A stretch of DNA of 64,000 nt from Candidatus Peregrinibacteria bacterium (GTDB lineage: Bacteria; Patescibacteriota; Gracilibacteria; Peribacterales; Peribacteraceae). Shown piece by piece: positions 57,331 through 64,000 of the stretch. The DNA is taken from positions 108,211-172,210 of the forward strand of contig JAUSFD010000024.1 of the NCBI GenBank assembly GCA_030649955.1, given 5' to 3'. A program made the translations under genes and the position numbers. How positions within the stretch are numbered: position 1 is the stretch's first letter; every line of letters begins with the position of its first letter. A model generated the notes under the pieces. The model saw only the letters and a list, made by a program, of their open reading frames with translations. It had not been told where the DNA came from and made no database searches.

Positions 57331-58047
57331 TCAGATGTACCCCTCCACATGGAGGTACTTCTTCTCCACCCTCCACTGCTCCAGGCAGAGCTTCTTCACC
57401 TCGGTGGTCATGTCCGGATTGCCGCAGACGTAGACTTCCTTCTGGGAGAAATCCGGAATCACGAGGGGGACGAGAGTCTGGACGCGACCGACATGGCCCT
57501 TCCAGGTTGGTGAGGGAATGGTGAGCGCGAGGTGGAGGAAGAAGTTTGGGTACGCTTTCGACAGTTCTTCGAGTTCGCGATGCCAGAAGAGATCCTCCTC
57601 ACTGCGCACGCCGTAGATCAGATCCATTTTCCGTTGATCTCCTCTCTCGAGGGCAGCCTTGATGTGCGCACGAAACGGCGCGACCCCGGCGCTTGTCGCG
57701 ACGAACACGCGCTCGCGCTCGGATGCGGGATCGAGAACGAAGACACCAAAGGGACCCTGAATGCGCACGGTCATCCCGATCTTGAGAGTTTCAGCCACCC
57801 ACCGGCTCACCCTTCCTCCCGGCTTCAGCTTGAGCCCGAAGAGGAGCTCCTCCTCACCTTGTGTCGATGCGATGGAGAGGGCACGCGTCTGGATATCGGC
57901 GGGATTGTCGACGAGGGGAACATCGAAGAGGACGAACTGCCCCTCCTTGAAGGTGAAGTTTTCTGGCTTCCCGAAGCGGATTTCGTACACATCGCGCGCG
58001 ATCACGTCGCGAGCGGTACAGGTGATCTGGAAACTAGGGACGGGCAT
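57331..58047 (-). CDS. Ferredoxin-NADP reductase-fold flavoprotein
   Basis: The 238-residue protein has an FAD domain with QTRALSIAST (RxxS-type site) and KLKPGGRVSRWV, and an NAD(P) domain with VFVATSAGVAPFRAHI, then VYVCGNPDMT and a short end. It lacks the [2Fe-2S] cysteines of PyrK, so it is not a normal dihydroorotate dehydrogenase partner. It follows carA by three bases and so is in its operon; it may serve a pyrimidine or general redox role. Confidence 0.8.
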   Translation of the reverse strand: MPVPSFQITCTARDVIARDVYEIRFGKPENFTFKEGQFVLFDVPLVDNPADIQTRALSIASTQGEEELLFGLKLKPGGRVSRWVAETLKIGMTVRIQGPFGVFVLDPASERERVFVATSAGVAPFRAHIKAALERGDQRKMDLIYGVRSEEDLFWHRELEELSKAYPNFFLHLALTIPSPTWKGHVGRVQTLVPLVIPDFSQKEVYVCGNPDMTTEVKKLCLEQWRVEKKYLHVEGYI

Positions 58048-58050
58048 GCG

Positions 58051-59235
58051 TTACTGCCGGAGTGTCTCTAAGAATGTATCGAACAAGTAGTTCGCGTCCT
58101 CGGGTCCCGGTGTCGCCTCTGGATGGAACTGCACGGCGTAGAACTTCCCGGACTTGTGTCGCAATCCCTCGACCGTGCCATCGTTCGCATTGCGCCACCA
58201 CACGCGCCAGTCCTTCGGGAGCTTCTCCCCATCCACAGCGAACCCGTGGTTCTGCGAGGTGATGATGCAGCGATGCATATCCTTCCCATCATCACCAACT
58301 TCCACACAAGGCTGGTTCGCCCCGCGGTGACCGTACTTCAATTTATAGGTGTCTCCCCCAACAGCGAGCGCCATCAGCTGATTGCCGAGGCAGATCCCGA
58401 AGGTGGGAATCCCCTGCTCTATCGCGTTCTGGATTGCCTTGATCGTCGGCACGCACGTCTTCGGATCTCCCGGGCCATTACTGATGAACACGCCATCGAA
58501 TTTCCCATCGTACGATGCGAGATCGAAGTCCCATGGCACACGCACAACACGCACTCCCCTCTTGAGAAAACTCCGGAGAATATTCCTCTTCATTCCGCAG
58601 TCGTACGCAATGACCGTCTTCACTGCACTCCCATCCTTCGGCTCATAGACAATCGGCTCGGGAATGCTCACTTCAGCAACGAGATTCAATAGATTTGGAT
58701 CCTGAAATGACAACTGTTCCTCGGGCTCATTGATCTCCCGTTCGGGCCTGAAGGCCCTCAGGGCCTGAACGGCTTCGGTCTCCCCTGCCCTGAGTGTAGT
58801 CGAAGGGTTGGTCTCCTGTCTGATACCACCAAGCATGACCCCATGCTCCCGCAATTTCTTCGTCAGCATGCGCGTATCGACTCCCGTGATTCCCGGAATC
58901 CCGTGTTTCGTGAGCCAGTCGCTGAAGGAACCGACTGCTGCGTGGTGGCTGTGCGTTTCACTCACCTGAGCAACGATGACACCGCGGACATGGATCGCCT
59001 CGCTCTCGAAATTCTTCGAGAATCCGTACTCGTTCTTCTCCTCCGTCGGGACTCCGTAATTCCCAATTAACGGATAGGTGAACACGAGGATTTGCCCCCG
59101 GTAACTGGGATCCGTGAGGCTCTCTGGGTAACCGACCATCCCCGTGTTGAAAACAACTTCTCCATCACTATCGACCTTGGCTCCAAAGCCCTCGCCGGTG
59201 ATGCGCGTCCCATCCGCGAGCACGAGTGTCGCCAT
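58051..59235 (-). CDS. carA: Carbamoyl-phosphate synthase small chain with an inserted repeat
   Basis: The glutamine amidotransferase subunit has the N-terminal dimer domain (LADGTRITGEGFGA...), then a class I GATase: GICLGNQLMALAVGG with the nucleophile Cys near 282, and QFHPEATPGPED with His and Glu. The linker at about residues 140-170 is longer than usual and contains NPSTTLRAGE, encoded by a palindromic repeat (58784-58809) also found outside genes, plus a second GGGCCTGAA-type direct repeat. Frame is kept. A TATGCT box lies seven bases upstream of the ATG. No carB is in the window. Confidence 0.95.
   Translation of the reverse strand: MATLVLADGTRITGEGFGAKVDSDGEVVFNTGMVGYPESLTDPSYRGQILVFTYPLIGNYGVPTEEKNEYGFSKNFESEAIHVRGVIVAQVSETHSHHAAVGSFSDWLTKHGIPGITGVDTRMLTKKLREHGVMLGGIRQETNPSTTLRAGETEAVQALRAFRPEREINEPEEQLSFQDPNLLNLVAEVSIPEPIVYEPKDGSAVKTVIAYDCGMKRNILRSFLKRGVRVVRVPWDFDLASYDGKFDGVFISNGPGDPKTCVPTIKAIQNAIEQGIPTFGICLGNQLMALAVGGDTYKLKYGHRGANQPCVEVGDDGKDMHRCIITSQNHGFAVDGEKLPKDWRVWWRNANDGTVEGLRHKSGKFYAVQFHPEATPGPEDANYLFDTFLETLRQ
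58784..58809. repeat. Palindromic repeat inserted in frame in carA
   Basis: CCTGCCCTGAG and AGTCGAAGGGTT flank three variable bases (TGT here, AAG at 55112-55137). The repeat is 26 bases, 23 identical to the intergenic copy. In carA it is read as NPSTTLRAG on the coding strand. Next to it a GGGCCTGAA direct repeat (58744-58768) encloses GGCCCTCA. Confidence 0.8.
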
Positions 59236-59289
59236 CGCGCTAAGCATACCAAACACTTACCGAAATCCTAACACCCCCAAAACGACGTC

Positions 59290-59324
59290 CCTCCTTCTCC
59301 CCCTGTAGAAGGGGGAGAAGGAGG
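59290..59324. repeat. Perfect 15-bp stem hairpin
   Basis: CCTCCTTCTCCCCCT and AGGGGGAGAAGGAGG pair perfectly around a 5-base loop. It lies between the carA promoter region and the ORF6N gene's 3' end, with an A/G-rich tail after it. It may terminate the minus-strand ORF6N message. Confidence 0.7.
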
Positions 59325-59422
59325 ACAGGAGGAAGAGGGGCTACAGGAGGAATTCGCAAAGGAAAAGACCTCGGGTAGATACACGAAGTAGCGGGAAGCA
59401 GGAATGAGAGAACGGAGAAATG

Positions 59423-59953
59423 TTACTCACTGAGCCGGAACCCGATTCGCCTCTTCTTCTTGCGAGATGTAAGCGGCTCCATGAGCTGACGGATCGCATC
59501 GAAGACGACGCGGAAGTGCTCGTCGTACTTCTCCTCCAGCTCTGCGAGTTTACGAGCCAGGTCCTTGTGCGAAGCGAGCATCTCCCGGAGTCGCACGAAC
59601 GCTCGCATGATTTCGATATTCACCTCGACGGCCCGATCGCTGTGCAGGACGCTCGACAGCATCGCGACCCCTTGCTCCGTGAAAGCGTACGGCGGGTACC
59701 GCCGTCCTCCCCAGGATCTTGAGGTCACAAATTGTGATCTCAAGATCTCGGCCTCTTCCTTGCTTAGCTGGAACATGAAGTCTTTTGGGAATCGTTCCTG
59801 ATTCCGCTTCACCGCCTGTACGAGCACTCGGGTTTCCACGCCGTAGAGGTCCGCGAGGTCGCGGTCCAGCATCACCTTCAGCCCCCGGATGAGCAGGATC
59901 GCCTTCTGGATGCGCTCCGTGGGAATCAAGGCCGTCGCAGAATTCTTTGGCAT
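59423..59953 (-). CDS. ORF6N-domain DNA-binding protein
   Basis: [63 protein letters not shown] is the ORF6N (PF10543) domain, related to KilA-N of phage antirepressors. A coiled-coil C-terminus ([27 protein letters not shown]) follows. Such genes are common and mobile in CPR and Bacteroidetes. The ATG at 59953 follows a TATCCT box by eight bases. It may control a nearby phage-like or envelope gene. Confidence 0.9.
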   Translation of the reverse strand: MPKNSATALIPTERIQKAILLIRGLKVMLDRDLADLYGVETRVLVQAVKRNQERFPKDFMFQLSKEEAEILRSQFVTSRSWGGRRYPPYAFTEQGVAMLSSVLHSDRAVEVNIEIMRAFVRLREMLASHKDLARKLAELEEKYDEHFRVVFDAIRQLMEPLTSRKKKRRIGFRLSE

Positions 59954-60005
59954 AGCAGACAAGGATACGACGCAGGGAGGCGCGTGGCAAAGATCGAGCT
60001 CTTTA

Positions 60006-60214
60006 CCTCACCCCTAGCCCCTCTCCCGTCCCCTACAAGAAGTGAAAGGGCTCCCCTCATGCACGAGCCTCTGACGGGGGAGAGGGGGATGTATTGTTTG
60101 TGTTTGGTGTTGCACAGACAGAACAAAACATGCCCCTCTCCCCTGTACACTGCTCTCTCGATTCAACTCGCTCCGTTGTTCCTGTGGGAGATGGGAGAGG
60201 GGGTAGGGGTGAGG
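60006..60214. repeat. Long-armed inverted repeat in a 475-base intergenic region
   Basis: The left arm (60006-60027) CCTCACCCCTAGCCCCTC... pairs with the right arm (60193-60214) at 21 of 22 positions. Inside lie smaller CCCTCTCC/GGGAGAGGG pairs. The region 59954-60428 holds no gene. A similar CCCTCTCCC/GGGAGAGGG pair is at 63828-63851. Downstream (60242-60428) is an AT-rich tract and then the ribosome-binding site of the next gene. Confidence 0.8.
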
Positions 60215-60428
60215 TGGCAAAACAAGAACAAAAAAAATCCCCTTCCAAAATTCCTCCCCTCAGCGATGATTGACCCCAGAATTCGAGGATATTGACAATT
60301 TTACTTTACATTGTACTATATCCTCTTCCAGGTTCTTTGTCATCATCCCACCCCCATACCTTCTCTCCATTCAACATGGATAGAGGGAAGCTGTGGGGGT
60401 TCCTCAAACCCCAAGAAAGGAGGTGAGC

Positions 60429-60905
60429 ATGAAAAAGCTCACCCCCACCGCGACGCTCGTCGCGGTTCTGCTCCTCGCCGGGTCTGCTTTCGGGCAGGCA
60501 CCGGCACCGCCGGCTCCCCCGGCGGCCCCGGCTACGAAAGCCGACCTCGCAGAGCTCGAAGCGCGCTTGAATGCGCGCTTCGATGGCTTGGAGCGTCGGC
60601 TTGCCAACACTGAGGCGGAGTCTCTTCGCAACCGCGACGAGCTCCGCACCCTCAGCGGCAGGGTGGATGCCGCATTATCGAAGCCGGTTCAGGTTAACGT
60701 TAACGTTACGAACACGAACAACAGTTCGGCTCGTAACAGTAACGTTAGCCAAAACCTGAATTCGGCTTCGAGCAGTAGCCGGAGCGGTAGCTACTACCGC
60801 GCCCCCTCCGGCTACTGGGCACCCGGCCGCATCGTACACATGTACGATTTTTGCGGCCGGTACGCTGGTTCGTATCGGGAACCCAACGTCTGGGTTCCCT
60901 ACTAA
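60429..60905 (+). CDS. Small secreted protein with serial mRNA hairpins
   Basis: Signal peptide (LTPTATLVAVLLLAGSAFGQ), then a Pro/Ala region, a helix (KADLAELEARLNARFDGLERRLANTEAESLRN), an Asn/Ser-rich stretch (VNVNVTNTNNSSARNSN) and a Tyr/Gly/Arg tail, 158 residues, unrecognised. A strong Shine-Dalgarno sequence (AAGGAGGTGA) precedes the ATG, unlike almost every other gene here. The coding sequence folds into a chain of stems: 60556-60583, 60679-60770, 60823-60860 and 60877-60899. It may be acquired or highly expressed. Confidence 0.75.
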   Translation: MKKLTPTATLVAVLLLAGSAFGQAPAPPAPPAAPATKADLAELEARLNARFDGLERRLANTEAESLRNRDELRTLSGRVDAALSKPVQVNVNVTNTNNSSARNSNVSQNLNSASSSSRSGSYYRAPSGYWAPGRIVHMYDFCGRYAGSYREPNVWVPY

Positions 60906-60927
60906 CCAATTCTCCCCCCACAGCAAA

Positions 60928-60956
60928 ACCGCCGCTCCCCTGGAGCGGCGGTGTTT
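60928..60956 (+). terminator. Hairpin terminator after the secreted gene
   Basis: ACCGCCGCTCC/GGAGCGGCGGT forms an 11-bp stem with loop CCT just after the stop codon, followed by GTTTGACA, a weak U tract. Confidence 0.7.
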
Positions 60957-60960
60957 GACA

Positions 60961-63342
60961 TTAGCGACTTTCGAGCTGGCGGATTTTCTTCTCGAGTGCC
61001 GCCATTGCTTTCTGATTGTCACTGTTGATTTGTTGAATTTTCCGAACTCTCTCTTCCAGTTGAGGAATGCGATCATGAATGCTCGTCATTGAAGCAGGTG
61101 CAGCTCGAGAATCGCGGAGGAGATCTTCTGCTTCCTTCATATCGCGAGCTGCATTCTCAGCGCCTATCTTCTTCGTTGCGAGATCACGTCGCAAGCGAGA
61201 TAACTCTTCTGTTCGCTCTGCTGCAGATCTGTCACGCGATCCATCAGTGGGTCGATCCCCCGAACGATCCGCAGGCCGATCACCACCAGATCTATCCGGC
61301 GGCGGTACTTTGAATTCTCCACCGGGCGACGGTCTCGCAGGAGACACCTCCCTCCGCTGAGGAGGGTTGTAATTCCGCACTTGCGACCGAGAGCGATTGA
61401 GGGAGTCAATATCCACCTGACGGCTCCGCATGTCGTACTTCTCATGCGTCCTCACGATCGTGTTCCAGAAGTCCCGTTCCATGACTGCGCGCGCGAGGGT
61501 CACCGGCGGACGGTTCGGGCTGAATCGCTGGAGCCAGTTCGAAACGTTATTGCGGATGTATTCCGCCTGAGTGCGAGATGTTGGAGAAAGGAGGTCGATC
61601 CTCGTATTGATGTCCGCCTGGAGAGTCGTGAGGAGTGAGCGCACTTGACCACTCTCCCAGCTCTCCCGCACCTGGATGCGGTCAGGAGGTGTACTTGCAA
61701 CAGAAGGGGAGACATCTGCCCTCGGTGGAGCTTCTCGTCTGTCCTCTTCGCCATCGTCCCTGTCATCCTTCTCACCATCGTCCTTGTCCATCGCGAGGAG
61801 TCCATTCCAGTAGCGCCGGAGTGTCTTCTCGCTCTCCACGAGCTCCCACTCGGTGAGCGTAGGATTCGTGGCGAAGCGGTTGTTCCTGGCTGTCGCCTTG
61901 TCGATGACGCGGAACATCTGGTTCTCCAGCATATCGATGGTGTCGCCATGATCGCTCTTCCCGCTCTTCTTGTAGTCCTGGACCTCACCGTAGAGTGCCT
62001 GCAATTGTGATAACGCCCGCTCACCTTCCGGTGTATTCGACGGTCGTTCCATGATGCGCGCTGCACGACGGCGATCGAACTCCTTCTGGAGCTCACCGAG
62101 TGGTGTCGTGCGCGTCATGAACATCGTATCGCGCGTCTTCGCCATCTGCTCATCGCGCTTGAGTTGCTCAACCCACAGTGGCACGGACTGACCCGCATTC
62201 TCCTTCGCCTTGATTCTGCGCAGCTTCGTAAGGCGGTTCTTCTGCTCAGTGTAATAGCGTGTGAGAGCAGTCTTCCTGCTGAAATTCGCGTAGCCCATGT
62301 CACGAAGCTGGGCATCAATTGCCATGGACAACTTATCGATGAACTCACGCGACATGGGGGATTCACGCTCGGCCAAAATGTCGACGAGTTCATGCACAGG
62401 CATCTGCCGTCCGTTATCCAAGTGCGCACATCCCTGGAACACATCAAGAGAACCTGCAAGGTTGAGTTCTTCTTTGTCCTTCCCCTCCGGGAGAGGCGCG
62501 TAATTGTGGACCCCTGCCCAGGGGTAGACGCCGTAACTATTCTGCGCTTCGCGCAGGTGCGGAGTACTCGCGAGCGGTAGGACGCTGTACCCTCTTGGTC
62601 CACCGAATGGGCTGATTACTGGATACACCGGTGAGTTGTAGAACGGACTCTGCGGGTAACTCGCTGCGTACGGGCTGGGTGGTGGGAAACCGCGGGAGGG
62701 GAATGCGTAGGGACTGGGGTACTGCACAGGAGATGCTCCGTACGGCATCACTCCGGTGAGCGGATGGAGCTGCGGACGCGGACCCGCTGTTGGGTAGAGC
62801 TCCGCTTGGCCACCGGGATTCTGCCCCATGGGAGGACCACCGCGGACGATCCCGAACTGCCCCGTGCCGAGCGGGCTCGGCTGCATGTACTGCGAGGGTG
62901 ATTGCGAGAAGAGGAACGGGCGATTCCCGGGGGGGAGGTACTGCAGCTGCGGGTAGCCGGTCGCTGGATACTGATACTGCGGTGGGATGAAGGTGTTCGA
63001 CTGGCGCGCGCTATTCCAGTAGTTCGGGAAGGAACTCAAACTCTGCCCGTACGGCGACTGAAGTGCTTGCTGCATGAAGGGCTGCTGCTGCATCTGACCG
63101 AACGCGTGCTGCTGGTTGAACTGCTGGTACCCCTGCTGCGCCTGCTGCAGGAAGTAGTTCATCGCCTGCGGTGCCATGTTGGGATTCTGCTGCAATTGCT
63201 GACGCATTCCCGGCCACTGTGGCATCTGCGGCATTGCACACATTCCGTTCATCCAGTCCATGGAAGGCGGGTACTGCTGCATGTTCGGGTTCATGCCCGG
63301 CTGGAACTGCGGCTGCCCATGAGGAGCATTGAAGTATGTCAT
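60961..63342 (-). CDS. Giant Gln/Pro-rich protein, unknown
   Basis: The 793-residue protein is not recognised. Residues of about 1-290 are low-complexity (Gln, Pro, Tyr, Gly, Met; for example QFQPGMNPNMQQYPP and QQYPATGYPQLQ). About 300-560 is mostly helical and charged, with a helix-rich block (REFIDKLSMAIDAQLRDMGYANFSRKTALTRYYTEQKNRLTKLRR), an acidic patch (MDKDDGEKDDRDDGEEDRRE) near 535 and a basic Arg/Asp/Pro-rich tail with repeated DRSGDRP. A C-terminal coiled coil (EERVRKIQQINSDNQKAMAALEKKIRQLESR) ends it. No signal peptide. It may be an intracellular scaffold or condensate protein. Its first codon overlaps the previous gene's stop (ATGA). Confidence 0.75.
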   Translation of the reverse strand: MTYFNAPHGQPQFQPGMNPNMQQYPPSMDWMNGMCAMPQMPQWPGMRQQLQQNPNMAPQAMNYFLQQAQQGYQQFNQQHAFGQMQQQPFMQQALQSPYGQSLSSFPNYWNSARQSNTFIPPQYQYPATGYPQLQYLPPGNRPFLFSQSPSQYMQPSPLGTGQFGIVRGGPPMGQNPGGQAELYPTAGPRPQLHPLTGVMPYGASPVQYPSPYAFPSRGFPPPSPYAASYPQSPFYNSPVYPVISPFGGPRGYSVLPLASTPHLREAQNSYGVYPWAGVHNYAPLPEGKDKEELNLAGSLDVFQGCAHLDNGRQMPVHELVDILAERESPMSREFIDKLSMAIDAQLRDMGYANFSRKTALTRYYTEQKNRLTKLRRIKAKENAGQSVPLWVEQLKRDEQMAKTRDTMFMTRTTPLGELQKEFDRRRAARIMERPSNTPEGERALSQLQALYGEVQDYKKSGKSDHGDTIDMLENQMFRVIDKATARNNRFATNPTLTEWELVESEKTLRRYWNGLLAMDKDDGEKDDRDDGEEDRREAPPRADVSPSVASTPPDRIQVRESWESGQVRSLLTTLQADINTRIDLLSPTSRTQAEYIRNNVSNWLQRFSPNRPPVTLARAVMERDFWNTIVRTHEKYDMRSRQVDIDSLNRSRSQVRNYNPPQRREVSPARPSPGGEFKVPPPDRSGGDRPADRSGDRPTDGSRDRSAAERTEELSRLRRDLATKKIGAENAARDMKEAEDLLRDSRAAPASMTSIHDRIPQLEERVRKIQQINSDNQKAMAALEKKIRQLESR

Positions 63343-63680
63343 GACTGCTGGAGTTCGGTATCGATCTGCTGCAGACGGCCCTTCTCTTCGCTGGCGTTCG
63401 TCTGGGAGTACTCCTCGTACGCGTGCTTCTTGAACTGGGCCACGTCGTGCTTCCAGCGATCGAGGAGACTATCCAATGTCTGCGCGAAGAGGTCGTACGC
63501 CTTCGCGTAGCGCTCGCCTCTCGTCGTGCGATCTGCATCGGTCTCATCCTTGTACTTCTCGTACACCGTCGCGATGTTCGCGCTCACCAAGTCCGGCTCC
63601 ACCATCGCCATGAACGCATCGTAGAATTCCAGGAGCACCTGCTGATCACCCGTCTGAGCACCGGTGGGAGTGTGTGTCAT
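63339..63680 (-). CDS. Unknown 113-residue protein coupled to the giant gene
   Basis: MTHTPTGAQTGDQQVLLEFYDAFMAMVEPDLVS, then helical charged sequence (YEKYKDETDADRTTRGERYAKAYDLFAQTLDSLLDRWKHDVAQFKKHAYEEY). Its stop overlaps the next start as ATGA. It shares the promoter at 63691-63719 with the giant gene. Confidence 0.65.
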   Translation of the reverse strand: MTHTPTGAQTGDQQVLLEFYDAFMAMVEPDLVSANIATVYEKYKDETDADRTTRGERYAKAYDLFAQTLDSLLDRWKHDVAQFKKHAYEEYSQTNASEEKGRLQQIDTELQQS

Positions 63681-63690
63681 TGTTAATGAA

Positions 63691-63719
63691 ATTATACCAA
63701 AATTCCCTATTTTTAGCAA
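63691..63719 (-). promoter_or_regulatory. Promoter of the two-gene operon 60961-63680
   Basis: TTGCTA (63714-63719 on the minus strand), a 17-base spacer, TATAAT with TGG before it (63691-63696), and ten bases to the ATG at 63680. Confidence 0.75.
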
Positions 63720-64000
63720 TACAGCACAGAGCGGCGAACTTGGCTTAAGAAAGCCATAAATTATGCTGGTGAACTGCCCTCACCCGCCTCCGTCCGCCTA
63801 GGCGGACTACGGTCGGGCAAGCCCTCGCCCTCTCCCGGACGCGGGAGAGGGAACTGTTCGTTGCTCTAATCAATGGTATGAACCCCCGAGCAAGCTCTGG
63901 ACTCCTTTTTCCGGAGCAAGCTCCGGGGAATCAGACCATCGACTCCGCAAGCAGGTATACTTTCTCCAGGCCGCTCGTCCGGCGTAGCCCCGCGCACGGG
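63720..64000. other. Hairpin-rich right edge
   Basis: No gene is seen. The region has a GTCCGCC/GGCGGAC palindrome (63793-63808), a CCCTCTCCC/GGGAGAGGG pair (63828-63836 with 63843-63851), and a perfect CCGGAGC-AA-GCTCCGG hairpin near 63915. The last 30 bases cannot be placed in a gene. Confidence 0.6.

Noticed and set aside
57331..58047. PyrK, dihydroorotate dehydrogenase electron-transfer subunit
   Set aside because: The C-terminal [2Fe-2S] cysteine cluster is absent, and no pyrD is adjacent.

Overview
The window looks like a chromosomal segment of a Patescibacteria/CPR bacterium; Peregrinibacteria/Peribacteria-like is my best guess, as an inference and not a database result. The reasons are the moderately GC-rich sequence, tightly packed genes, a T4SS-pilin-like gene with two VirB4/VirD4-type ATPase paralogues, a TrpR-like YerC/YecD regulator, a B12-dependent class II ribonucleotide reductase, an S21 protein, many secreted or membrane proteins I cannot name, and very few Shine-Dalgarno sequences. 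The standard bacterial code is used: rpsG and many other genes end in TGA.

Layout. 1-12 kb: GNAT-like protein, Der GTPase, LOG-family protein, an in-frame-TGA-interrupted gene, MltG, YbaB, a large T4SS-type ATPase, two secreted cell-wall proteins (RlpA-like; 3D plus PG-binding repeats) and an M24 peptidase. 12-15 kb: T4SS pilin-like protein and a PKD/proline-rich membrane protein. 15-18 kb: an intact tRNA-His, two decayed copies of it and a GIY-YIG nuclease between them, then hisS and a frameshifted four-helix-bundle gene. 18-36 kb: gyrB, rpsU, an S41 protease, a PrsW-like protease, glyS, rpsB-tsf, a DUF4215 Cys-rich surface protein, a response regulator, a phospholipase D-like protein, the second T4SS-type ATPase and an SLH-sortase fusion. 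36-45 kb: ychF, an RNHCP protein, a lipoprotein, nrdJ with two NrdR-like boxes, a flavodoxin-like reductase, a shortened ribD and trpR-like yerC. 45-53 kb: fusA, an extra ORF, rpsG, rpsL and rpoC on the minus strand, with no rpoB beside rpoC. 53-64 kb: several unrecognised proteins, CofE-like, purN, an FNR-like protein, carA, an ORF6N protein, a hairpin-laden secreted gene and a Gln/Pro-rich giant.

Two patterns run through the window. First, many intergenic spaces hold hairpin elements whose two arms are each made of short degenerate tandem units (GGGAACA, GGATTN, GTGAATC, GTTTACTCG, GTGGACA, GGGCAGC, AAACCC types). The unit differs between loci but the architecture is the same. Second, a -10-like box lies only 6-10 bases before the start codon of about twenty genes, several with a recognisable -35, which predicts leaderless mRNAs. 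Translation, tRNA charging, nucleotide synthesis and DNA topology genes form the conserved core. The accessory part is mostly cell envelope and secretion.
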